64,000 nt of DNA, from NCBI RefSeq assembly GCF_021458635.1, contig NZ_JAIRDQ010000005.1, positions 310,001-374,000 of the forward strand. The letters are read 5' to 3'. Source of the stretch: Bradyrhizobium monzae (GTDB lineage Bacteria > Pseudomonadota > Alphaproteobacteria > Rhizobiales > Xanthobacteraceae). Made by a program: the position numbers and the translations under genes. Under the pieces are notes generated by a model that had not been told where the DNA came from, searched no databases, and saw nothing but the letters and a program-made list of their open reading frames with translations. Shown here piece by piece: positions 26,444 to 34,252 of this stretch. Every line of letters begins with the position of its first letter. Position 1 is the stretch's first letter.

Positions 26444-26461
26444 CGGCTCGGCCGGAGACAT
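26033..26461 (-). CDS. Possible small membrane protein antisense to acyltransferase 3' end
   Basis: From ATG 26461 the frame reads two good membrane helices, SWSLIAGIALAFVIVEALAT and VIKLALAVGALVLLVLRAV, joined by a basic loop. After about residue 68 it is antisense to the SGNH domain and looks non-coding. No strong ribosome site is visible. The helices make it more protein-like than the plus-strand tail in the same region, so it may be a genuine small gene that ends badly. Confidence 0.35.
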   Translation of the reverse strand: MSPAEPSWSLIAGIALAFVIVEALATRAMRRALPRLGLEIEWDSLTWKVIKLALAVGALVLLVLRAVKQVPAYDVDDQLRPTRRQMNRIRCDHLAGRRPDKALPLVTEHLPQRHEIDAGGSAEIRHQFVLGRARHAGRKPLR

Positions 26462-26518
26462 CCGGGCCGCGAGCCGGCCGGGGGTGGCCCCGGGACGGAC
26501 CCATTTCAATAGATTGCC

Positions 26519-27622
26519 ATGACGTGCCGTCTTGTGCCTAAGTACGAGTGCGGATGCTGCAAGATCAACAAGCCGTCCGAAATCCAGACCTCGGATGTCA
26601 GGACGATCGTGGTTCAAAAACTCGAATTCCTGCCTCGACTTGAGTCGTTGCGCGGCCTCGCTGCGGTCTCCGTCGTCGGCTACCATGCGTTCGGACGCTT
26701 CACCGACACCTATGTCACGGGCATGGCGCCGGTGGTGCTGTTCTTCGTGCTGAGTGGCTTCGTGCTGTCGCGCTCGCTGGCGCGGAATGACGACATCGCG
26801 GTATTCCTGCGTCACAGGATTCTCCGGCTGTTTCCGGCCGCCATCGCGGTCGTATTGCTGCTGGCCGCGCTGCACGAGGCATTCGGATTCTATCTGGGCT
26901 TCGGGGCCGAGTTTTCGCCCTTCAACGTGATGTTGAACGCCCTGATGATCCGGCACGACATCAATGGGCCGATGTGGTCGATGACGGTGGAGTGCTTCGC
27001 AACGCCGGTCATCATTCTGGCTTTCCTGGGCGGGCGGCGGTTGGGCTTGCGCGTCCTGATCGCGGCGATCGCGGTGCTGTTCGGGCTGTCGTTCATCGGT
27101 CCGTATGCGCACCTGCTCGGCGGCTACACGAACCTCGCGCCCTTGTATGCTTTTGTGCTTGGCGTGGCACTGCACTTCGCGGGACGCCGGCTCGTGGAAC
27201 GTATCGGCGGTCGGCAGATGGTGGTGGCTGTCGTGGCCGGTGTCCTGTTCCTCTATTGCGGTCTGCAAAAGCAGACAGCGCCGATCATCTTGCTCGAAGC
27301 CTGTTCATCCGGGCTGCTGGTTGCGCTGATCGCGTTTGGGGATCGGCAGCGCGGCTTTCGCTGGTTGGATCAGCCGGTGATCGGCTTCTACGGCCGGATC
27401 TCCTACAGCTTCTATCTCTTCCACATGATCGGCTTGAGCGTCGCGGTCCGCATCAGCAGTATCGACGGCTGGCCCATGCTGTCGATGCTGATGAGCATTG
27501 TCATCGGAGTGCTGTTGACCACACCGATGGCGTGGATATCGCGGCGGTTCATCGAAGAGCCGTTCATCGCGATAAGTCGAAAATGGCGCGACCGGCGACG
27601 TGAGATTTTCACGACGACCTGA
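26519..27622 (+). CDS. Acyltransferase-3 family membrane protein
   Basis: 367 residues with about ten membrane spans and no SGNH domain. LPRLESLRGLAAVSVVGYHA holds the conserved Arg and His of the family, VVLFFVLSGFVLSRSLARN the second motif, and FLRHRILRLFPA the basic loop. It probably acetylates an exported sugar. It follows the larger acyltransferase by 75 bases. The first 30 residues are Cys-rich and atypical, so the true start may be GTG near 26610. Confidence 0.88.
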   Translation: MTCRLVPKYECGCCKINKPSEIQTSDVRTIVVQKLEFLPRLESLRGLAAVSVVGYHAFGRFTDTYVTGMAPVVLFFVLSGFVLSRSLARNDDIAVFLRHRILRLFPAAIAVVLLLAALHEAFGFYLGFGAEFSPFNVMLNALMIRHDINGPMWSMTVECFATPVIILAFLGGRRLGLRVLIAAIAVLFGLSFIGPYAHLLGGYTNLAPLYAFVLGVALHFAGRRLVERIGGRQMVVAVVAGVLFLYCGLQKQTAPIILLEACSSGLLVALIAFGDRQRGFRWLDQPVIGFYGRISYSFYLFHMIGLSVAVRISSIDGWPMLSMLMSIVIGVLLTTPMAWISRRFIEEPFIAISRKWRDRRREIFTTT

Positions 27623-27703
27623 CGACCTCCGCAACGGTCCGGCTTGCCTGCGCGAAGGTGCAGAGTAGTTGTCCTGGGCGAGCGGTGAGGGATGGGCGCT
27701 GCG

Positions 27704-27778
27704 TGGCGCTCCCTAGCGGAATCGAACCGCTCTCTCCACCGTGAAAGGGTGGCGTCCTAACCGATAGACGAAGGGAGC
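27704..27778 (-). tRNA. tRNA-Glu (UUC)
   Basis: The minus strand folds as a cloverleaf. Acceptor GCTCCCT pairs with AGGGAGC. The anticodon stem CCACC/GGTGG holds loop CTTTCAC with anticodon TTC. The T-arm is AGCGG-TTCGATT-CCGCT. Discriminator G and an encoded CCA end the gene. No attachment-site duplication was found nearby. Confidence 0.96.
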
Positions 27779-28005
27779 AAACGCAAGGCCAGGCCGCATT
27801 AGCGACAGGCCTGCTGGCCGTCCGAGTCGTGCCCGGCGGCTTGCAGCGGGCGAACGTATAGTGGCCTTTGGGCCCGTGGGCAAGCCGTCCCGGCACGCTC
27901 TTTTGGGCCCGGTGGATAGCCTGCACCGGGATCATTCGGGTGGCGATTTCAACCGTTTCTTAGGGTTCCCTGGGCTAGCGCTGGAGCGGGAGAGATTTTT
28001 CGCCA

Positions 28006-28260
28006 ATGCCACAGCCCAAGAAGCGCGCAGCCCGCAAGCTGCTGTCGCAGCACGCCTGGATCACGCTCGAGGGCGGATTCGCGGCGCGGCATTGCCTGGT
28101 CCAGGATATCTCCGCCTCCGGCGCCAGGATCACCATGGACGAGGATGCGAGCCAGCTCCCGGGCGTGATCCGCATGGCGTTTGCGCGCGATGCCCGGACC
28201 GGGCGGAGCTGCCAGGTGGTCTGGCGTCGCGGCAAGTCGGCCGGCGTCAAGTTCCTCTGA
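28006..28260 (+). CDS. PilZ-domain protein, single domain
   Basis: 84 residues that form little more than a PilZ barrel: basic N-terminus PKKRAARKLLSQ, CLVQDISASGARI as the DxSxxGA motif, and VVWRRGKSAGVKF as the closing strand. It may bind cyclic-di-GMP, although the RxxxR arm is only approximate (KKRAARK). Confidence 0.88.
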   Translation: MPQPKKRAARKLLSQHAWITLEGGFAARHCLVQDISASGARITMDEDASQLPGVIRMAFARDARTGRSCQVVWRRGKSAGVKFL

Positions 28261-28305
28261 CGGCCACCGATAGCGCCTGGCCCGGGTCCGGGTTACAAGG
28301 CGGGT

Positions 28306-28545
28306 ATGCACGCCGCCTGTCTCTTCCTGATGTCTCTCGTTACGACCTCCGCAGCTGGGGCCGAGACCTTACGCTTGCCGCCGAGCGCGCAGCCGCAGTC
28401 GGGCAAGACCCTGCCGCTGAAGGGCACCGCCGGGGCCGACAAGGCCAATGACTGCGCCTCCTATGGCCGGGGCTTCACCATGGTCAATGGGACCTGCGTG
28501 AAGATCGGCGGTGCGGTCAGCGTCGATGCCGTGACCGGGCGCTGA
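28306..28545 (+). CDS. Small secreted protein with porin-like N-terminal motif
   Basis: 79 residues: signal peptide (ACLFLMSLVTTSAAGA) followed by KANDCASYGRGFTMVNGTC and VKIGGAVSV. That last part matches the N-terminal strand of rhizobial porins (C-x-x-YG-GF...GT-C-KIGG), but no barrel follows. It could be a porin fragment that persists as its own gene. Two cysteines may form a disulfide. Confidence 0.7.
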   Translation: MHAACLFLMSLVTTSAAGAETLRLPPSAQPQSGKTLPLKGTAGADKANDCASYGRGFTMVNGTCVKIGGAVSVDAVTGR

Positions 28546-28552
28546 GGCGCGG

Positions 28553-28720
28553 ATGTCGCCGGACCTGCTGCGGCTCGATCTCCTCGTCCCCGCGCTGATG
28601 TATTGCGCGCTGCTGTGGTGGGTCGGGCGCGGGCTGTCCCGGACCGCAAAGCTCGCCACGGCGATCGTGACGCTGGTGCTGATCGTCGTCGTCGTGCTGG
28701 TCGAACGCGGCTGGCACTAG
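28553..28720 (+). CDS. Small two-span membrane protein
   Basis: 55 residues with two hydrophobic helices (LDLLVPALMYCALLWWVG and LATAIVTLVLIVVVVLVE) and a short cytoplasmic loop. The ATG follows the previous stop by seven bases, suggesting co-transcription. Function unknown. Confidence 0.62.
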   Translation: MSPDLLRLDLLVPALMYCALLWWVGRGLSRTAKLATAIVTLVLIVVVVLVERGWH

Positions 28721-28850
28721 GCCGCCACACCCAAAAACGCGACAACAACCCCATGCACAGTAGACGCCAACAGAGACGTCGAGCGCGGGCGGTTTGCGCG
28801 GCCCGCGCGATTCAGCGCGATCTCATCAGAGCTTAAGCCGCGTCAGCGGT

Positions 28851-29489
28851 TCACGACATCGGCGGAGCCACGTGCTGCGCAAATCCGGGTCGCTTGGCGA
28901 GCTCGGCGAGCCACCGCGTCAGGTTCGGCTGCGCCGGACGGGTGATCCCTTCAACGCCGAGCCAGCGCCGCGCATAGGCGCCGATCGCGATATCGGCCAG
29001 CGTGAACTGGTCGCCTTCCATGAAGGTCCGCGAGGCCAGATGGTGGTCGGCGATGGCCCAGACTTCGGCGGCCGCATCGGCATCCCTTTGGATCTTGACC
29101 ATGTCGCGCTCGGCGGGCGGCGTGCGCACGACGCCCCAGAACACCGGACGATCGACCGGCTGCACCATCGACAGCGTCCAGTCGAGCCAGCGGTCGACGC
29201 CGGCGCGCTTCTTCGGCGGCTCCGGATAGATCGGCGTGCCGCGCCCATGCGCCATGCAGAGATAGCGCATGATCGAATTGGATTCCCACAGCGCATAATC
29301 GCCCTCGACCAGCGTCGGGATCCGCGCATTGGGATTCATCGCGAGATAGTCGGGCTCGCGGGTCTTGCCATAGGCCATGCCGGCGTCGATGCGCTCGTAG
29401 GGCAGGGAGAGCTCGGCGAGGCACCACAGCACCTTCTGCACGTTGACCGAATTGGCGCGGCCCCAGATCGTCAGTTTTTGATCCGACAT
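28851..29489 (-). CDS. Glutathione S-transferase family protein
   Basis: 212 residues. The thioredoxin-like N-terminal domain shows WGRANSVNVQKVLWCLAEL and PNARIPTLVEGDYALWES with the cis-Pro and glutathione-binding Glu-Ser. The helical C-terminal domain has FTLADIAIGAYARRWLG. Conjugates or reduces electrophiles with glutathione. GGGAGG precedes ATG 29489. Confidence 0.93.
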   Translation of the reverse strand: MSDQKLTIWGRANSVNVQKVLWCLAELSLPYERIDAGMAYGKTREPDYLAMNPNARIPTLVEGDYALWESNSIMRYLCMAHGRGTPIYPEPPKKRAGVDRWLDWTLSMVQPVDRPVFWGVVRTPPAERDMVKIQRDADAAAEVWAIADHHLASRTFMEGDQFTLADIAIGAYARRWLGVEGITRPAQPNLTRWLAELAKRPGFAQHVAPPMS

Positions 29490-29655
29490 GAATTCCTCCC
29501 GTGGCGCTTCTTGACGTCGCGCGGTGATAGCGGAAATCCCTGACTGAAGCGATGCGCATTGCCGTGAGCCCCTCATGCAAAAAGCCCCGCCGATGGCGGA
29601 GCCTTCATTGCAAAGTGAGCTGGCGCGACAAACGCAAGATGCGTTTGCGCGGGGA

Positions 29656-29736
29656 TCAATGGCCGAAGAACAGCCACAACAGAATGATCACCGGAATTGG
29701 CACGCCCAGCAGCCACAGCAATATTCCTCGTCCCAT
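29656..29736 (-). CDS. 26-residue membrane peptide
   Basis: MGRGILLWLLGVPIPVIILL begins a peptide that is one membrane helix ending WLFFGH. GGAGGAGA lies seven bases before the ATG, a strong ribosome site. GGAAC (29794-29790) and GGTT 16 bases later resemble an EcfG-type stress promoter. Function unknown. Confidence 0.65.
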   Translation of the reverse strand: MGRGILLWLLGVPIPVIILLWLFFGH

Positions 29737-29807
29737 TGCGTTCTCCTCCAATTGCTTTGTTGGAGAGACAACCCCAATGACGAGGACTGGTTCCTGTGGC
29801 GCGGCCG

Positions 29808-30260
29808 TTACCAGTGGCCGATATTCGGCATCGACGCCCACGGTTCGGCGGGCGCCTTCGGCTCGCCCTTCTGCAGGATCTCGATCGAGTGCAGATCGGG
29901 CGAGCGGACGAAGGCCATGTTGCCGTCGCGCGGCGGCCGGTTGATGGTGACGCCGGCCTTTTGCAGCTGCGCACAGGTGGCGTAGATGTCGTCGACCTCA
30001 TAGGCGAGATGGCCGAAGAAGCGGTCCTCGCCATATTTCTCCTCGTCCCAATTCCAGGTGAGCTCGACCAGCGGCGCGCCGCGCGTTTGCGGCTGCTTCT
30101 TCAGCGCCTCGAGATCGTCCGCCGAGCACAGGAACACCAGCGTGAAGCGCCCCTTGTCGTTCTCGATCCGCCGCACCTCCTTCAGCCCCAGCGCATCCTG
30201 GTAAAACTTCAGCGCGACATCGAGATTGCGCACGCGCAGCATGGTGTGGAGATAACGCAT
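29808..30260 (-). CDS. Glyoxalase I-like VOC protein
   Basis: 150 residues: MRYLHTMLRVRNLDVALKFY opens the first half, with the metal-binding His5. VELTWNWDEEKYGEDRFFGH carries the Glu and His ligands, and RSPDLHSIEILQ the last Glu. This arrangement fits lactoylglutathione lyase or a close relative. The ATG at 30260 is chosen over upstream starts because the domain begins there. Confidence 0.88.
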   Translation of the reverse strand: MRYLHTMLRVRNLDVALKFYQDALGLKEVRRIENDKGRFTLVFLCSADDLEALKKQPQTRGAPLVELTWNWDEEKYGEDRFFGHLAYEVDDIYATCAQLQKAGVTINRPPRDGNMAFVRSPDLHSIEILQKGEPKAPAEPWASMPNIGHW

Positions 30261-30879
30261 GGTTGTTGCTCCCTTGAACGGATGGGGTTTTGCTTTGGGC
30301 CGGGATGGCGGGGGAGAGATAGCAGGAAAGTGGTGGGAGGGGCAGGGGGCCGGGACGTCCGCGAGGGGAAACGGCAAATGAAGCGAACGATCCAAGCGCG
30401 GACTAACGTCGTATTAGATGGTCGCTTCACTGACGATGATGGTTGAAACGACCTCCGCGGCTCCTACGACCTGAAGCAGGGCGAGCTGGCGATAACCGGC
30501 GAGGGACGAGCAACAAGCTGCAAGCCACGGCCTGCCTCCAGATCTTGGTTAGGATAGGGGGAAGTTTGGCATGCATGCTAAAGTTGCTGTAGTATTCCAT
30601 ATTTCGCAATGCGGGAGCAGGAATGTTTCAAATTGCCCGCCTGAAAGCGGTCACGAATGCAAATGGTCTCATGTTGCGATCGCAAACGAACGCGGTTTGA
30701 AATCCTAGAAAGAGCGAAACGGTGACAGTGCACTCAATCGATGCTGGGGCGGTCCGCAGACCGCAGAGGGGGCGAAACGGTCGCGGTGAATTTGGTGCAC
30801 TGTCACCGTAGTCGAGAACACGCAAAATGAATCCGGGTGCGATTGAATCGCGATACAAATATGCGCAGGCGGTAGGCTT
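30261..30879. other. Gene-free interval with REP-like element
   Basis: About 600 bases without a convincing gene. The right half holds the long inverted repeat listed at 30719-30809. The base composition drops in G+C near 30580-30660, marking the edge of an accessory stretch. Confidence 0.45.
30719..30809. repeat. REP-like element 1: long inverted repeat
   Basis: ACGGTGACAGTGCAC (30719-30733) and its exact complement GTGCACTGTCACCGT (30795-30809) flank 61 bases. Inside is the hairpin GCGGTC-CGCA-GACCGC (30749-30764). The arms match the palindromes at 31742, 32906 and 34136. Confidence 0.8.
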
Positions 30880-31443
30880 CTATTTTGTCATTGCCTTCGC
30901 CCACTCAGGCACTTCATTTCCGAGAACGTTTTTGTCGAACACGACACCAGACGAAGCCACGTTGTTGAAAGTGATCGCGTCAAAGAGTGTGTTGCTCTTC
31001 GCCATGAAAACCAATCGCCTAATTTTGCCCTCTGTCGGTTTGACGGTGAAGACGCGTGCTTCTCGAACAGGGGTTGGCTTCAAAATGGCAACAGGGTGCG
31101 AAATAGAGTTGCTCGGATCGGCATACCCAACCTGCGGCGTATCATCGCCGGAGAACGTCGCATAAGTGAAAGTGACGCTGTCGCAATCCAGGAAATGCGC
31201 TTCGTTGTTCTCCACCTTCGTGGCGCCGCAGAGATATAGCCAGTTGGCTTCAGGGGAGAGGCCTACAATTGAAGCGCCTGACGCAAGGTCGTTCTTTCTG
31301 ACGTGCACTGGAGGTGATGTGTCATGGAAAAATTGGGTGCAGAAGCAATAGAAAGTCCGGTCTACCAAAAGCGCTCCTGTCTTGCCGGAATCGTCGGTGT
31401 AATCACCAGGGGCCACGTTCTTAAGGCTGAATGTCAAATCCAT
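30880..31443 (-). CDS. Orphan hypothetical protein in accessory stretch
   Basis: 187 residues, soluble, lower G+C than its neighbours. Not recognised. Its predicted content is mostly beta (MDLTFSLKNVAPGDYTDDSG, TFYCFCTQFFHDTSPPVHV, HFLDCDSVTFTYATFSGDD). The start is ATG 31443; the eight codons upstream are less likely. REP elements lie on both sides, which suits recent acquisition. Confidence 0.6.
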   Translation of the reverse strand: MDLTFSLKNVAPGDYTDDSGKTGALLVDRTFYCFCTQFFHDTSPPVHVRKNDLASGASIVGLSPEANWLYLCGATKVENNEAHFLDCDSVTFTYATFSGDDTPQVGYADPSNSISHPVAILKPTPVREARVFTVKPTEGKIRRLVFMAKSNTLFDAITFNNVASSGVVFDKNVLGNEVPEWAKAMTK

Positions 31444-31606
31444 CTTCAAATCCTTTGTGCGCCGCAAAATAGAGCGTGGAGGATAACGAGCATGTGTAAA
31501 ACTACAAGCTCCTCTTAAGGTTGTCCTGTGGATTGAGGTGCCGAACTATCTCAGGTCAACAAGAGAGATTTGACGCTCGTTTGCAAGCCGCTCACGATTC
31601 AAGCCG

Positions 31607-31740
31607 TGCCTGATGCCAAACCACGTGCATCTCATCCTAGTGCCGTCCGATCCCGACGGTCTGCGCCGCGCGCTGGCCCGTGTGCATCGAGGCTATGCCG
31701 GATCATCCAGGCGCGACGCAAGCGTACCGGCCATTTCTGA
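31607..31740 (+). pseudogene. Remnant of REP-associated tyrosine transposase (RAYT)
   Basis: The frame reads CLMPNHVHLILVPSDPDGLR and RALARVHRGYAG, the PNHVH core of IS200-like Y1 transposases of the REP-associated type. A one-base deletion at about 31700 shifts the frame, after which IIQARRKRTGHF follows, again family-like, up to a TGA at the start of a REP palindrome. Both ends of the gene are missing, including the catalytic Tyr region, so it is inactive. Confidence 0.75.
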
Positions 31741-31741
31741 G

Positions 31742-31783
31742 ATTACGGTGACAAGATTACGGTGACAGTGCTGTCACCGTAAT
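31742..31783. repeat. REP-like element 2: perfect palindrome plus partial copy
   Basis: ATTACGGTGACAG-TG-CTGTCACCGTAAT (31756-31783) is a perfect 13-base-arm palindrome. A partial direct copy, ATTACGGTGACA, precedes it at 31742-31753. It begins exactly where the RAYT remnant stops. Confidence 0.85.
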
Positions 31784-31899
31784 TCCCAGCGGCTTCTTCA
31801 TCTGCGGCATCCCGCACCGCGAGGACTTGCATCGCAACGGCAGTATGCTCGCCAGTTTCTATCGCGCGAGGGCTTAGCGTCACGAGTTGGGGAGCAGAG

Positions 31900-32298
31900 T
31901 TATTGCCTAGTGAAAACGTCTTTGCCGACGAGAATGTGGGGCTTTCCGTCGGATCCGACGTAGTTAAGCTTCCACCGCGTTTTTAGTACTGGGCCAACCG
32001 ATCGACCAATCCAGACAGTTGTCGAATGGCAATCGGGAACGAGGATGCCATTCCAATTCACCGTGAAAGTCGTGACCACAGCTTTGGTCACGCCAGACGT
32101 CGCGTACGGGACGCCCTGGCATTCAAAGCCAGCAGCTTTGTTGACGTAGGTGCCCGTGAAGGCTCCTGAGGAAGGGTCGACTAGAAAGACGGTTAGAAGA
32201 GATCCTCTGCTGTTGACCCACGTCGAAAACGAGGGGACTTGGGCTTGGGCTGAAAACGGAAGAAGGAAGAAGAAAATCAAAGCAAGAAAGCGCTTCAT
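31900..32298 (-). CDS. Avidin-family secreted biotin-binding protein (bradavidin-like)
   Basis: 132 residues with a signal peptide (FLALIFFFLLPFSAQA). The mature part follows the streptavidin pattern: FSTWVNSRGSLL (Asn29 and Ser33, matching Asn23 and Ser27 of streptavidin), GAFTGTYVN (Tyr51), TFTVNW (Trp82), HSTTVWIG (Ser92, Thr94, Trp96), KTRWKL (Trp109) and ILVGKDVFTR (Asp127). Cys60 and Cys90 fit the disulfide of rhizobial avidins. The intersubunit tryptophan equivalent to Trp120 is Lys119, which suggests altered oligomer or affinity. ATG 32298 has GGAGATT upstream. Confidence 0.85.
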   Translation of the reverse strand: MKRFLALIFFFLLPFSAQAQVPSFSTWVNSRGSLLTVFLVDPSSGAFTGTYVNKAAGFECQGVPYATSGVTKAVVTTFTVNWNGILVPDCHSTTVWIGRSVGPVLKTRWKLNYVGSDGKPHILVGKDVFTRQ

Positions 32299-32450
32299 GA
32301 CCAATCTCCGGGTTAAGCAACCAAAGGTAGTCTATTCTCGGTTCCTTCAATTTTGCAAGCCGCGTCGGCGAGATGATCAGTTGGGGTGCCGTTTGCTTCG
32401 GCTTGAAATAGAGTACGGTGATTCAACGTCCGCTACTGGAGGGCAAGCTT

Positions 32451-32879
32451 ATGGCGGATGAGAAGCGAAGGCTCCTCTGGCATGGCGCAGCCTTGTTTCT
32501 GATCGGTTTGCTGACGGGGCTGGTCGAGCAGCATTTCACCAATGTGAGGATGGCGTTGGCCGCTCATTTGGAAGGCGTGATGAACGGCACGTTTTTGCTG
32601 GCGGTCGGCGCCATCTGGAACGAGGTCAGACTATCGACACGAACGAAGGCAGTGGCCTATTGGGCACTGCTCATCGGGACATACGGCAATTGGATCGTAA
32701 CGACGGCGGCCGCCGTGCTTGGGACAGCCGCGCTCTCGCCAATCACGGCGGTGGGGCATGAAGCTGCGCCTTGGAAGGAGGCAATGATCACCGGCGGATT
32801 CGTGTTCATCGGCTTAGCCATCGTCCTTGCAGTCATCTTGCTGATGCTCGGGTTGCGGAGCACGGCAAAGCCGGAGTGA
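32451..32879 (+). CDS. Four-span membrane protein of the hydroxylaminobenzene-mutase-like family
   Basis: 142 residues with four membrane helices. HGAALFLIGLLTGLVEQHF and RMALAAHLEGVMNGTFLLA match the conserved start (RMALSAHL-G--NGTFL) of the family that includes HabA. The enzyme activity is proven for only a few members, so the role here is uncertain. ATG 32451. Confidence 0.75.
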   Translation: MADEKRRLLWHGAALFLIGLLTGLVEQHFTNVRMALAAHLEGVMNGTFLLAVGAIWNEVRLSTRTKAVAYWALLIGTYGNWIVTTAAAVLGTAALSPITAVGHEAAPWKEAMITGGFVFIGLAIVLAVILLMLGLRSTAKPE

Positions 32880-32905
32880 GGTGACGTGCGGCAGTGACCC
32901 AATAC

Positions 32906-32937
32906 GAATTACGGTGATAGTGCTGGCACCGGAATTC
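32906..32937. repeat. REP-like element 3
   Basis: GAATTACGGTGATAGTGCTG runs into GCACCGGAATTC. It is palindromic over its outer GAATT/AATTC and inner CGGTG/CACCG arms, a diverged copy of the 31756 palindrome. Confidence 0.7.
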
Positions 32938-33077
32938 TGTTTGGAGTGTAGGTTGCGAACCCCTCATCTCAAGAGACAGGACGCCTCGTTGCGCTATCTT
33001 CTCAGCCCCGCTGCCCGCCGTGGTCTCGACCGCGCGAGCGGTTTAGTCCTCTGACCCCATTGCGGACTATTCCTGGC

Positions 33078-33106
33078 AAAAGCCCCGGCTAATCTCTGGG
33101 GCTTTT
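33078..33106 (-). terminator. Terminator of the outer-membrane barrel gene, probably bidirectional
   Basis: AAAAGCCCC (33078-33086) and GGGGCTTTT (33098-33106) form a nine-base-pair stem with T-runs in both directions, 31 bases after the stop of the minus-strand gene. Confidence 0.85.
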
Positions 33107-33136
33107 GCATTCCAGGCGGGCCTCGAAGCGGTTCGC

Positions 33137-34009
33137 TCAGAACTGATAATTTGCCCCGATGCGGACGACGTGGAAGTCTTCGCGAAAACTGGCCGTGTAG
33201 CGTGAAGGGGTCTCGCCAGGAAGGTTGGTGAGTCCAGCAATGGCCGTGACCGAGACGTCGCCGAGATTGACGTAGAGATACTCGGCCTTGATGGTCCACC
33301 GCGGAGCCACGCGCCACTCGCCGCCACCGCCGGCGGTCCAGCCGGTCTTCACGCTTGCCGACGAGCCGGAGAAACAGATGGCGCCCGCGGTACAGTTGAA
33401 CGTAACGAAGCCAAACCCACCACCGAACGGTACCGCTGCTCCGTTAAACATATAGGTGTCGGTCCCCGAAACCCTGCCATAGGCAAAGCCGGCGGTGCCG
33501 AACAACAGCAGATCTTTGTGAGGCAGAAAGCCCAATCTTGCGCGGACCGTGCCCCACCATTCAATGGCTTGTTCGGCGTTGACGGTCTGGGTGAACCCGC
33601 CCAATAGAGTGCTTAAAACGCTGGTGCCGCTGCCCGCACCCTTGATGCCGGAGCCGCTGAAATCCGTCTCGAGTCCGATCAGCCAGCGCGGGTCAACTTG
33701 CCAATTATAGCCTAATTCGACGCCGCCTGTGACGCCGCTGGAGTTGATGCCATGTGAGGCGACGGCTTGCTGATCTGGAAACCCGAGCAGGCCGGCAAGG
33801 AGCACCGCACTGGTCGTGTCATTGCCCGCATAGGTGGCTCTCGGATCGCCCCAGCCGCCGCCGATGTTGCCGCCGACGTAGAAGCCGGTCCAGCTCGAAG
33901 CAGGCGCGATGACGGGCGCTTTGGTGTAGGTCTTCGGCGAAAGGTCGGCGGCGTTCGCAATAGTCGCCAGAACGAGCGATGCGGCGCAACCTAACAACAA
34001 CGACTTCAT
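33137..34009 (-). CDS. Outer-membrane beta-barrel protein (Omp25/OmpA-like)
   Basis: 290 residues: signal peptide MKSLLLGCAASLVLATIANA, then the Rhizobiales barrel pattern SWTGFYVGGNIGGGWG, GGVELGYNWQVDPRWLIGLE, WWGTVRARLGFLPHKDLLLF and WTIKAEYLYVNLGD. The terminal Phe (IGANYQF) is needed for outer-membrane insertion. A terminator follows. Such proteins are abundant surface structural proteins. Confidence 0.93.
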   Translation of the reverse strand: MKSLLLGCAASLVLATIANAADLSPKTYTKAPVIAPASSWTGFYVGGNIGGGWGDPRATYAGNDTTSAVLLAGLLGFPDQQAVASHGINSSGVTGGVELGYNWQVDPRWLIGLETDFSGSGIKGAGSGTSVLSTLLGGFTQTVNAEQAIEWWGTVRARLGFLPHKDLLLFGTAGFAYGRVSGTDTYMFNGAAVPFGGGFGFVTFNCTAGAICFSGSSASVKTGWTAGGGGEWRVAPRWTIKAEYLYVNLGDVSVTAIAGLTNLPGETPSRYTASFREDFHVVRIGANYQF

Positions 34010-34135
34010 GAAATGTCCCCAGTCCAAAAAACTCCCCGCGGGCGCGCCTTGATTCCAGATGAATCTAGTGTGTTTTTGACGGGAAGGATGTAGTTCCGCT
34101 GCCACAGCGCCGTGGATTCGGGCGAATACCAGAGA

Positions 34136-34168
34136 ATTGCGGTGACGGTGCTGAACTGTCGCCGGAAT
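34136..34168. repeat. REP-like element 4
   Basis: Arms 34136-34149 (ATTGCGGTGACGGT) and 34155-34168 (ACTGTCGCCGGAAT) pair with one mismatch and two G-T wobbles around GCTGA. A diverged copy of the 31756 palindrome. A second, unrelated palindromic stretch (ATCCTTCGAGACGCC...CTCAGGATGAG) follows at about 34208-34243. Confidence 0.65.
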
Positions 34169-34252
34169 CTCGGACGTCAATCCGGTGGGAGCGATTCCCC
34201 TGTGGCCATCCTTCGAGACGCCCGCCGCTGGCCCTCAGGATGAGGACTGAGT

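Larger units (their letters stand above)
31444..31899. other. Interval with transposase remnant and REP element
   Basis: No intact gene. It holds the RAYT remnant (31607-31740) and the palindrome at 31756-31783. A further 30-codon open stretch ending at the TAG at 31875-31877 (GFFICGIPHREDLHRNG and on) looks like the tail of another lost gene. Confidence 0.55.
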
